Below are positions 26,635 to 33,516 of a stretch of DNA of 39,290 nucleotides, piece by piece. The notes under the pieces are model-generated. The model saw only the letters and a list, made by a program, of their open reading frames with translations. It was not told where the DNA came from and made no database searches. Source of the stretch: Candidatus Poribacteria bacterium (lineage in GTDB: Bacteria; Poribacteria; WGA-4E; WGA-3G); NCBI GenBank assembly GCA_022822275.1, contig JAJEBZ010000303.1, positions 1-39,290 on the forward strand, in the 5' to 3' direction. A program made the translations under genes and the position numbers. How positions within the stretch are numbered: the stretch's first letter is position 1; every line of letters begins with the position of its first letter.

Positions 26635-26717
26635 AACGCCATTCTGGGTTTCTTACTCTGGTTCGGTTAGGAAACCGCCCTTACCGATACGGGGTTTGTG
26701 TAGAACACCATTCTGGG
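26627..26717. repeat. Direct repeat pair flanking a GGTT-agga-AACC hairpin
   Basis: Two near-identical 22-base copies (TTGTGTAGAACnCCATTCTGGG) lie at 26627-26648 and 26696-26717, differing at one position. Between them is the hairpin CGGTTaggaAACCG at 26664-26677, the same core as the perfect hairpin at 38971-38992. The first copy includes the adk stop codon. The region lies between the converging adk and glycosyltransferase genes and could act as a termination or mRNA-end structure. Confidence 0.65.
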
Positions 26718-26738
26718 ATTTTATACAAAGGCAATATG

Positions 26739-28406
26739 TTATTCGTTAAGACGATATATGCGAATCTCTGGATGCGTCAATGATTGCATTGGAAATGGTG
26801 CATTCGAAGCAGAAAAACTGAAAGCAAAAAACCGTGGCACGCGACGGAACGTTTTGTGTAATATATACCGCCTATCCTCACCTAAGACACTATCGTAGAA
26901 CTGGACAGTGTTATCTATCTCAATATCTTCAAGTGGATACCAATCAATCTTTTCATAATATTGCGGGTTCATCCGATACTTTTCAAAGACTTGCCAATTT
27001 GGTTGGATAATTAAGACCCATTCCGATTCTATAGCTCCTACTTCCACATCTCTATCTAACTCAGGTATAAGCCAAGTAAATAATACTTCTGGGGCATGTG
27101 CAATTGTCTCGTCGTGAGGTATGTTCTCCGATACCCAATCTGAGACCTCCTGACCTGTCGGTTGAGTCAACAGGACAGAAGCAAAGGCAACAGTATAAAC
27201 AAGTGAATAAAACCATACCAGACTCCCATAAATTATACCGAGCCACCTATATATGGAAACTAAAAATACAGCTGCAACAACTGAAAAAACAGGATAAAGA
27301 ATCAGCAAGTGGCGCGTGAAGGACACCTTGAAAGATCCGATAAAAAGAAGATACGGAATCACGAAAGCAAGCAACATCAATCCTTGCCGTACTTTTTCTT
27401 CAGTAAACAGTTTTTCTGTGGAAGATGGTTTTACTAACAACATTGATTTGCTAAGTAAATGTATGATACCTATACTTACTAAAAAAGCAAGTGGTACCCC
27501 AAGTCCCCATCTCAAGAGCGTCCACAAGTATAGAAACCGATGCCCCCAACCTATGTCGCCGGTTGAAAACAGGCCGAAGTGCCCAAGATGATAGTGTCCT
27601 GCTTCATACCAGAAATCATCAAAAAAGTAATTCCACTGTGATGAAAACAGATCGTACAGCCAATACGGACAGATCAATGTAAAAGTAAACGCAGCTAATC
27701 CAAAAATCGTAGCAAACTTCCGAAAAAAGTTCTCAGTTCTAATGAAAACCAACAGAGATAATCCAACGAATACGGTTGTGAATTTAACTGCAACACCTAT
27801 CCCCGCAATGATCCCTAACCATAGACAAGTCCGTAACGTGAGTTGCGTATCTCGCGCAACGCACCAAAGGAACAGCGTCACACAAAAGGTTGCAGGTATG
27901 TCAACAAGTGCAAATCGGGATTCGTTGGTAGCATGCAACATGGAAACTGCCAAAAAGCCAGCAGCAATCTGACCTACACGCTTGTTGAAACACTGACTAC
28001 CAAGGCTATAGGTAAACCAAATCGTACTTGTCGATAACAGAACATTGAAGACGCGTGCAATCCAAATTACACGTACGACAGTCATTTCCAATCCGAAAAT
28101 TGAAAGCACCTTGCCTGCAAAAGCAATCAGATAAAACCATGCTGTTCCGGGCCAGTTGTAGATTTCTGGAGGGGCAGTGAAATTGATGAGATTTAAAATG
28201 TCTGCTGCTATCAGTGTTTCACGAGGATCAGGAGTGTTTGGGAGACCAACGCCTATACCAATTAGACGGATTCCGCATCCAAGGACAAGAATCGCTGGCA
28301 TCAAAAGAATAGCGGGTCTATGAGAATTATTTCTCAACACGGTGGGAAATTGTAAGGTGGGTAAATCTCTAAGATCGTGTCTGACCATTCTAAGTTGACG
28401 CGCCAT
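26739..28406 (-). CDS. Membrane glycosyltransferase, GT39/ArnT-like
   Basis: A 555-aa integral membrane protein with about ten predicted helices and the GT-C fold of dolichyl-phosphate-mannose mannosyltransferase-like enzymes (PMT_2/PF13231). The first large extracytoplasmic loop holds the expected acidic pair, D60-P-R-E63 (GLPNTPDPRE). The next conserved block is WPGTAWFYLIAFAGKVL. The C-terminal part after the last helix is a soluble domain of about 130 residues. Such enzymes move a sugar from a lipid-linked donor to a lipid or protein outside the inner membrane. The acceptor is not predictable. The start at 28406 has an AAGGAA site. It is transcribed alone, converging on adk. Confidence 0.8.
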   Translation of the reverse strand: MARQLRMVRHDLRDLPTLQFPTVLRNNSHRPAILLMPAILVLGCGIRLIGIGVGLPNTPDPRETLIAADILNLINFTAPPEIYNWPGTAWFYLIAFAGKVLSIFGLEMTVVRVIWIARVFNVLLSTSTIWFTYSLGSQCFNKRVGQIAAGFLAVSMLHATNESRFALVDIPATFCVTLFLWCVARDTQLTLRTCLWLGIIAGIGVAVKFTTVFVGLSLLVFIRTENFFRKFATIFGLAAFTFTLICPYWLYDLFSSQWNYFFDDFWYEAGHYHLGHFGLFSTGDIGWGHRFLYLWTLLRWGLGVPLAFLVSIGIIHLLSKSMLLVKPSSTEKLFTEEKVRQGLMLLAFVIPYLLFIGSFKVSFTRHLLILYPVFSVVAAVFLVSIYRWLGIIYGSLVWFYSLVYTVAFASVLLTQPTGQEVSDWVSENIPHDETIAHAPEVLFTWLIPELDRDVEVGAIESEWVLIIQPNWQVFEKYRMNPQYYEKIDWYPLEDIEIDNTVQFYDSVLGEDRRYILHKTFRRVPRFFAFSFSASNAPFPMQSLTHPEIRIYRLNE

Positions 28407-28472
28407 CTGTTAGTTCCTTCTGAGTACTTACCATCGTACATACACATATATCTTATTCCATTATATCACACA

Positions 28473-28789
28473 CAGGGTTATTTAGTTTTCAATTTTTGAG
28501 TAAATTCTATCACAAGCGTTAGTCCTCCGATTTGCTTATTGTGAGGTGTAATTCATTCTTTGTCTGAACCAGGATTTTCAGGATTACCAGATTACCAGGA
28601 TTTTTCTCATCAAATCCTATTCCAAAAGAGAGCATAAACACACATCAAAAATCTTTGATGGGGTCATCCTGGAAATCTGGTAATCCTGAAAATCCTGGTT
28701 CAGACAAAAAATAAATATCTCAAAATAAGCAAATAGCACTAACGTTTGTGATAAAATCTATCCGAAAAACCTAAAACTAAATAACCCTG
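28473..28789. repeat. 317-bp long imperfect inverted repeat
   Basis: The left arm 28473-28600 and right arm 28667-28789 are near reverse complements, from outer ends CAGGGTTATTTAGTTTT / AAAACTAAATAACCCTG through the inner core TGTCTGAACCAGGATTTTC. Pairing is almost perfect in the inner 40 bases and looser outside. A 66-base loop separates them. There is no ORF. A decayed relative is at 38284-38447. It looks like a non-autonomous mobile element, but I could not find a clear target duplication. It fills the gap between the divergent GT39 and ferredoxin genes. Confidence 0.75.
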
Positions 28790-28808
28790 CCCATATTTCT
28801 AATATCAA

Positions 28809-28837
28809 TTGACATTTCCTACACTTTATGGTAAAAT
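28809..28837 (+). promoter_or_regulatory. Consensus promoter of the ferredoxin gene
   Basis: TTGACA at 28809-28814, a 17-base spacer and TAAAAT at 28832-28837. The predicted start is near 28844, at the AGGAGGT ribosome site (28844-28850), so the leader would be very short (about 16 nt). Confidence 0.7.
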
Positions 28838-28859
28838 TAGAATAGGAGGTATAGTTTCA

Positions 28860-29318
28860 ATGGCGTATTTTATTACTGACGAATGTATCGGTTGCATGGC
28901 ATGTTTGACAAACTGCCCGGTTGACGCAATTACCGGTGACCGCAATATGCTGCACATCATTGATCCAACAATATGTATTGACTGCACTGCATGTGGTATG
29001 GTCTGTCCGGTAGAAGCTATCCGAGACCAGTTCGGTAATGTGTGCAAATTCATTCGTCGTCCAACACATAGACCGATAGCCGTTATTTACGATGAACTCT
29101 GCTCTGGGTGCGATTTCTGCGTTCACATTTGCCCATGGGAATGTCTTGAACTCAAAGACCCAGAAACCGGGGAACACGCAGAAAGTTTCTTCGGAATCTG
29201 TGAATTAGTCAAACCCAAAGATTGCGTTGGCTGCAAGTTGTGTGAAGAGGTTTGCATCAAAGATGCTATCCGTGTTGAATCCCCTGTCTTATTAGAACTC
29301 GCTGAGGCAGCAGATTAG
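28860..29318 (+). CDS. Ferredoxin with four [4Fe-4S] motifs
   Basis: A soluble electron carrier of 152 aa. Four CxxCxxCxxxC motifs are seen: Cys 9/12/15/19, 39/42/45/49, 81/84/87/91 and 122/125/128/132. The first three are followed by proline (CP) and the fourth by isoleucine. It looks like two bacterial 2x[4Fe-4S] ferredoxin modules in tandem, joined by a linker at about residues 55-78. Many such proteins are subunits of larger oxidoreductases (pyruvate or 2-oxoacid oxidoreductase, HycB-like), but no partner gene is adjacent. ATG 28860 has a perfect AGGAGGT site. A frame extending upstream to 28809 is not used because it would run through the promoter. Confidence 0.9.
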   Translation: MAYFITDECIGCMACLTNCPVDAITGDRNMLHIIDPTICIDCTACGMVCPVEAIRDQFGNVCKFIRRPTHRPIAVIYDELCSGCDFCVHICPWECLELKDPETGEHAESFFGICELVKPKDCVGCKLCEEVCIKDAIRVESPVLLELAEAAD

Positions 29319-29395
29319 TTCTTATTCAATCCACAATCGTTTCCACACCGCAAGAAGAAACAAAGAATAATTCGTCGTATAGGGAAGTATCCAAT

Positions 29396-29555
29396 ATGAA
29401 AACGAACACTACCCGCAGCACTCATTGTCGTCATTAGTATTATTTCCTTTTTCTCTGCTTGTTCTAAAGATGCGTCCGATGATATGGTGTTGAATCCAGC
29501 GGGAAAATTCCAGACGGGAAATAAGGATGGTGGTTCCGACACGCAAAAGGAGTAA
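29396..29555 (+). pseudogene. Small lipoprotein gene with a single-base frameshift
   Basis: ATG 29396 has an excellent AGGGAAG site 8 bases upstream, but its frame stops at TAG after 13 codons. Dropping one A from the AAAA run at 29399-29402 opens a frame reading MKRTLPAALIVVISIISFF then SACSKDASDD, ending at TAA 29553. That is a typical lipoprotein signal with lipobox FSAC and a short polar tail, about 52 aa in all. Either the gene is broken, it uses slippage at the A-run, or the base is a sequencing error. The stop codon overlaps the ribosome site region of gmk (AAAGGAG at 29546-29552). The function of such short lipoproteins is unknown. Confidence 0.6.
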
Positions 29556-29567
29556 ACCATAGTCTTC

Positions 29568-30203
29568 ATGGATTTAGTTATTGTTATTTCTGGCCCTTCA
29601 GGTTGTGGTAAGAGTACTGTCGCTAAAGCATTGTGTGAAGCAGATGAGACATTACGGCTCTCAGTATCCGCAACAACACGCACAGCACGCTCCAGTGAAA
29701 TAGATGGAGTCAATTATCATTTCTTATCAAAAACAGAATTTGAAAAAAAGATAAAACAGGATGCATTCATAGAGTGGGCAGAATACCATAAGAACTACTA
29801 CGGCACTCTCAAATCTGAAATCGACACGTCACGTCAAGAGAAGAAAGACACTATTTTAGAAATTGAGGTAAATGGGGCATTACAAGTCCGAAAACAGAAC
29901 CTGAGTACAGCAAGAACTATCCTGGTTTTTCTCATGCCAACATCTTATGCTATTTTAGAGAAAAGGCTGCGTGCAAGGAAAACCGAATCAGAAGAAGAAC
30001 TTAGAAAGAGATTGGAAATAGCAAAAACCGAGTTGAACCAGTTGAAACATTACGATTACTGCGTTGTTAACCCCGAAAATAAAGTAGAGCAAGCAGTTCA
30101 ACAAATTCAATCTATTGTCTCTGCGGAACGCAACCGAATATTTCCTGAACATGTTTCAACATTCATTGAATCTTTTGCTATACCCAGTAGGCGGGATTTG
30201 TAA
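29568..30203 (+). CDS. gmk: Guanylate kinase
   Basis: Phosphorylates GMP to GDP in the cytoplasm. The P-loop GPSGCGKST is at about 9-17. The GMP-binding region follows (SVSATTRTARSSEIDGVNYHF, then FIEWAEYHKNYYGTLKSEI), then the helix ILEIEVNGALQVRKQ, in which the usual DID/DVD triad is EIE. The C-terminus has RKTESEEELRKRLEIAKTEL. The 211-aa length is normal, with a slightly extended tail. The final residues (SRRDL) and stop are encoded inside a repeat-like hairpin (30192-30208). ATG 29568 is 15 bases from AAAGGAG, which is long. coaBC follows after 12 bases, but rpoZ, often found between them, is absent. Confidence 0.93.
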   Translation: MDLVIVISGPSGCGKSTVAKALCEADETLRLSVSATTRTARSSEIDGVNYHFLSKTEFEKKIKQDAFIEWAEYHKNYYGTLKSEIDTSRQEKKDTILEIEVNGALQVRKQNLSTARTILVFLMPTSYAILEKRLRARKTESEEELRKRLEIAKTELNQLKHYDYCVVNPENKVEQAVQQIQSIVSAERNRIFPEHVSTFIESFAIPSRRDL

Positions 30204-30208
30204 TCCCG
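30192..30208 (+). repeat. Hairpin overlapping the gmk stop codon
   Basis: CGGGATT (30192-30198) and AATCCCG (30202-30208) form a perfect 7-bp stem with a TGT loop. The gmk stop TAA is at 30201-30203, within the loop and right arm. This may be a dispersed hairpin that was recruited as the gene end. Confidence 0.55.
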
Positions 30209-30215
30209 ATTGTTC

Positions 30216-31412
30216 ATGGAACTGAGCAACCGAACCATCCTTTTAGGTGTTACTGGCGGAATTGCTATCCATAGATCGCTTGATTATGCAAGTCAATTGG
30301 TCAAATGGGGGGCATCAGTTCACGTCATTATGACGCAGAACGCCACACGCTTAATAAACCCATTACAATTCCAAGTTCTATCACGGAACCCCGTGCTACT
30401 TGACCTTTTTGAAACCGGTGAGAATTGGAAACCACCACATATTGAGTTAGCAGACCGTGCCGACCTCCTCACAATTGTCCCAGCAACCGCGAACATACTG
30501 GGCAAAATAGCAAACGGCATTGCAGATGATGCACTCTCTACTGTCGCTGTTTCTGTCCATTGTCCCATACTCATCGCACCTGCAATGAACGGACACATGT
30601 ATCAAAATCCTTATGTCCAACGAAACATTGATATACTCAGTAAACAGGGCGTGAAATTCATCGATCCAGCAATCGGTGACCTTGCATGTGGATATGAAGG
30701 AACAGGTAGATTGAGTCCGATGGATACAATCCTTGAACGTACGAGAAGTATTTTACAAGACCGCAATGATTTACACGGTAAACGAGTTCTTGTAACTGCA
30801 GGTGCTACGCGGGAATACATCGACCCCGTTAGGTTCATCACTAACGGCTCCAGCGGAAAGATGGGTTATGCGTTGGCAGAGGCTGCAATACGTAGAGGTG
30901 CAAAAGTACATTTGGTTAGTGGACATGCAACTGTTAACCCACCGTTTGGTGTTGAATTCTGTCATGTGGATTCTACCCAAGAAATGCATAATGCGGTGCT
31001 GCAGAAGTTTAAGGAAACAAATATCGTTGTCATGGCAGCTGCCCCTACCGATTTTCGTCCTGTAGAATTCAAACCGCACAAGATAAAAAAGCACGCAGAT
31101 GACTTAACCCTCAACTTGAAAAAGAATCCTGATATTGCACAGACACTTGGAGAGACAAAATCACATCAGTTTCTTGTCTGTTTTGCAGCAGAAACAAATG
31201 ATGTCATTGAAAACGCAAAAGAGAAACTCATCAAGAAAAACTGTGACCTTATCGTAGCAAATGACATACTTGCTGAGGGGGCAGGATTTGCAACTGATAC
31301 AAACATTGTAACTCTATTGGATAAAGCAGGAAATTGTGAACAATTCCCACGTTTATCCAAACTGGAAGTAGCAGATGCAATCTTTGATCGCATTGTAGAA
31401 ATGATGAAGTAG
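30216..31412 (+). CDS. coaBC: Bifunctional phosphopantothenoylcysteine decarboxylase / phosphopantothenate-cysteine ligase
   Basis: Catalyses two consecutive steps of coenzyme A synthesis. The N-terminal CoaC flavoprotein domain (about 1-180) has LGVTGGIA, PHIELADRADL (catalytic His) and PAMNGHMYQNP. The C-terminal CoaB ligase domain (about 185-398) starts KRVLVTAGATREYIDPVRF, then NGSSGKMGYALAEAA, and has IKKHADDLTLNLKKNPDI, which carries the conserved Lys residues. At 398 aa it is full length. TTG 30210 is in frame, but ATG 30216 is preferred. It is in the order gmk-coaBC common in bacteria. Confidence 0.95.
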   Translation: MELSNRTILLGVTGGIAIHRSLDYASQLVKWGASVHVIMTQNATRLINPLQFQVLSRNPVLLDLFETGENWKPPHIELADRADLLTIVPATANILGKIANGIADDALSTVAVSVHCPILIAPAMNGHMYQNPYVQRNIDILSKQGVKFIDPAIGDLACGYEGTGRLSPMDTILERTRSILQDRNDLHGKRVLVTAGATREYIDPVRFITNGSSGKMGYALAEAAIRRGAKVHLVSGHATVNPPFGVEFCHVDSTQEMHNAVLQKFKETNIVVMAAAPTDFRPVEFKPHKIKKHADDLTLNLKKNPDIAQTLGETKSHQFLVCFAAETNDVIENAKEKLIKKNCDLIVANDILAEGAGFATDTNIVTLLDKAGNCEQFPRLSKLEVADAIFDRIVEMMK

Positions 31413-31495
31413 CAGCATTTTTTCTGATTGTTGAATAGGACTTTTTGTTTGCTCTGTCAAATCTTACGGAGCTTGAATACAGGATAAGTGTGCTA

Positions 31496-32368
31496 ATGAA
31501 AAACATCAGTAAGAATGCTACCCATAAACAGAACTTGCTTATTCAGCAGGCACAAGCATTCTTCCGAGTAAACCGCACACGTCCCAAGAAACAATTAGGT
31601 CAACACTTCCTTATTAACCCAGACATCTTATCTGTTATCATTGAAGCAGGTGAAGTTACAAGTAACGATGTCGTCATTGAAGTCGGAGCTGGGCTCGGTT
31701 GCCTAACCACTGCTTTAGCAGAGAGTGCCAAGAATGTTGTTGCTATTGAAATAGACCCGCAACTCGTTTCTGAATTAGAAACCCAATTTTCATCGGATCA
31801 GAAGGTACAGATTGTTCAGGCAGATATACTTGAAGTAGATTTTCCATCACTCCTTCCACCTGATTCACGTCCGAAGGTTGTCGCAAATCTCCCCTATGGT
31901 ATAACTTCCCCTATCTTGTGGAAACTGTTGGAACACACTAAAATACTGGATACTTGTGTTTTGATGATGCAGCGGGAGGTCGCTGAACGAATTGTCGCAT
32001 CACCCGGAGGAAAAGACTACGGTGCGCTAACAATAGGCATTTCCTATTACGCTGATACAACACTGATTGATCTCTTGACACCAGATAACTTTTATCCTGC
32101 ACCAAAAGTGGATTCAGCACTTCTGAAGTTAACGATGCGTGACGAACCGAGAGTCATCGTGAATGATGAAGATTACTTTTTTAGGGTTGTTAGGGAAGCA
32201 TTTCGGGGTAGGCGTAAAATGCTCAAAAACTCTTTGCGTCGATTCGCTTCTGCTAATATACTGAGTAACATATTTGAAGAATTAGACATTGCCCCCCAAA
32301 GACGTGCAGAAACATTAGATATTGCTGAATTTGCCGCATTGGCAGACCTGTTACATTTGAACGTCTAA
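31496..32368 (+). CDS. rsmA: 16S rRNA dimethyladenosine transferase
   Basis: Dimethylates the two adjacent adenines in the 3'-terminal hairpin of 16S rRNA during 30S assembly. RsmA/KsgA signatures are GQHFL near the start, the SAM motif VIEVGAGLGCLT, acidic EIDPQL, the catalytic NLPYGITSPI and a C-terminal helical domain (EAFRGRRKMLKNSLRRF). The 290-aa product from ATG 31496 (AGGATAAG ahead) carries about 33 residues before GQHFL. A TTG at 31445 would add 17 more. The 3' end overlaps the end of the convergent lipoprotein gene by 18 bases. Confidence 0.95.
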   Translation: MKNISKNATHKQNLLIQQAQAFFRVNRTRPKKQLGQHFLINPDILSVIIEAGEVTSNDVVIEVGAGLGCLTTALAESAKNVVAIEIDPQLVSELETQFSSDQKVQIVQADILEVDFPSLLPPDSRPKVVANLPYGITSPILWKLLEHTKILDTCVLMMQREVAERIVASPGGKDYGALTIGISYYADTTLIDLLTPDNFYPAPKVDSALLKLTMRDEPRVIVNDEDYFFRVVREAFRGRRKMLKNSLRRFASANILSNIFEELDIAPQRRAETLDIAEFAALADLLHLNV

Positions 32369-33187
32369 GAACAACACTTCCCAATGTACAATTTTCCAAC
32401 CTGTTTCCTCGCGACGAAATTCAAACTCGCATCGTGCTTCAATGTGACTCAAATCCCCATCTTCTGCGTTCTCAGAATCTATGTCTAACACAGTATGAAT
32501 TGAAGCTTTTCTGGCATGCGTGATATCTATTTCTAATTGCTTGAAATCAAACTGTATCCATGAATAGGTTTCAAAAAGGGCGGTGACAGTTGGTAATACA
32601 CTTTCATAATTTTGCGGTATTATACCTGAAGCAATAGCAAAGAGAGTTGCCGGATCATCTCCTGCTACATACGTTTCAGAGAATTTTGCTTGGAGTAATT
32701 CAGTATTTTCTGGGTCCACGCTTTCTATGAGTGCGGAAAAATCTTCAAAGAACGTTTTCAATTCCGCCTCGTTGTCTATTTTAGATATCAACGGAACATT
32801 GATTGTCAAACGGACTTGGTTTAGGGTAAATTCATGCTTGAAATCCTGATAGTCGGGGTCTTGAACAGTCAACTGATGTTCCACGTTATATGGAATATCT
32901 TGAAATGTATATACACCATCAACTTCTGTTTTTACTTCAAGGTCATTTAACATCACTGTAACGTTAGGTATCGGATTTTTTGTTCCTGAATCAGTAATTA
33001 TCCCTGATACTGTCCCGTATTGTATAGGTTCAGGTGTCTTGTCATCATCAGGTACAGGTTGTGGTGTTGTAATTGGTTCGGGTTGCACAACGGAATCCGA
33101 TGTGTCATCATCGGCACCACATGCAACAATTACACTGAGAACAAGAAGAAATATGAACAATCGATAGGTTGAAAGATAAATTTGCAT
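32351..33187 (-). CDS. Lipoprotein with carboxypeptidase regulatory-like domain
   Basis: A 278-aa secreted lipoprotein. The signal helix ends in lipobox VIVAC (Cys23), followed by an Asp/Pro-rich linker. Residues about 55-125 form a transthyretin-like/carboxypeptidase regulatory fold (GTVSGIITDSGTKNPIPNVTV, then VDGVYTFQDIPYN and HQLTVQDPDY). The C-terminal part (about 130-278) resembles a SnoaL/NTF2-like accessory fold in spacing (FFEDFSALIESVDPENTELLQ to WKIVHWEVLFLD), which is a tentative guess. ATG 33187 has AGGAG 5 bases upstream. The frame is open to 33262, but that region holds a tandem duplication (ATTGTGGTATT twice). The function is unknown. Confidence 0.72.
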   Translation of the reverse strand: MQIYLSTYRLFIFLLVLSVIVACGADDDTSDSVVQPEPITTPQPVPDDDKTPEPIQYGTVSGIITDSGTKNPIPNVTVMLNDLEVKTEVDGVYTFQDIPYNVEHQLTVQDPDYQDFKHEFTLNQVRLTINVPLISKIDNEAELKTFFEDFSALIESVDPENTELLQAKFSETYVAGDDPATLFAIASGIIPQNYESVLPTVTALFETYSWIQFDFKQLEIDITHARKASIHTVLDIDSENAEDGDLSHIEARCEFEFRREETGWKIVHWEVLFLDVQM

Positions 33188-33280
33188 TTGACTCCTAATT
33201 GTGGTATTCTTTATTGTGGTATTTTTTATGTATAAAATCTGAAAACAATTCAAATGTACCAAACAAAGGAGGTGTTTCGT

Positions 33281-33493
33281 TTGGCACGCGTATGTACTTT
33301 ATGTGGAAAAAGACCTCGTACAGGAAATCAGATTAGTCCTTCATACCGACATACAAAACGTCGCTGGCTTCCAAATCTTCAACGCGTACGTGCTATGACG
33401 GAAGAAGGAGCGAGGCGTATCCGTGTTTGCACGTCTTGTATTCGTAGCGGCAAAGTTACAAAAGTCATTTCCCGCATGTCGTCCGAGGTGTAA
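33281..33493 (+). CDS. rpmB: 50S ribosomal protein L28
   Basis: A 70-aa large-subunit ribosomal protein. RVCTLCGKRPRTGNQISPSY and KRRWLPNLQRV are the L28 signature. Two CxxC pairs (CTLC and CTSC) make it the zinc-binding form. The frame is open from ATG 33254, but TTG 33281 follows AAAGGAGGT at 33266-33274 and gives the conserved N-terminus (L/M-ARVC), so TTG is chosen. The 3' end forms a 10-bp stem with the 3' end of the convergent RelA/SpoT gene. Confidence 0.93.
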   Translation: MARVCTLCGKRPRTGNQISPSYRHTKRRWLPNLQRVRAMTEEGARRIRVCTSCIRSGKVTKVISRMSSEV

Positions 33494-33516
33494 ATTTCTA
33501 CATTTTTCGGACGACA
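33477..33516. terminator. Shared stem-loop at the converging ends of rpmB and the RelA/SpoT gene
   Basis: TGTCGTCCGA at 33477-33486 is perfectly complementary to TCGGACGACA at 33507-33516, with a 20-nt loop that contains both stop codons. The left arm codes for the last residues of L28 and the right arm for the last residues of the RelA/SpoT protein. It probably serves as a bidirectional terminator, although T-tracts are short. Confidence 0.55.

Noticed and set aside
33199-33238. Tandem ATTGTGGTATT copies and TATAAAAT as a promoter of rpmB
   Set aside because: The candidate -35 boxes are 11 or 26 bases from TATAAA, outside the accepted spacing. Only the duplication itself is certain.
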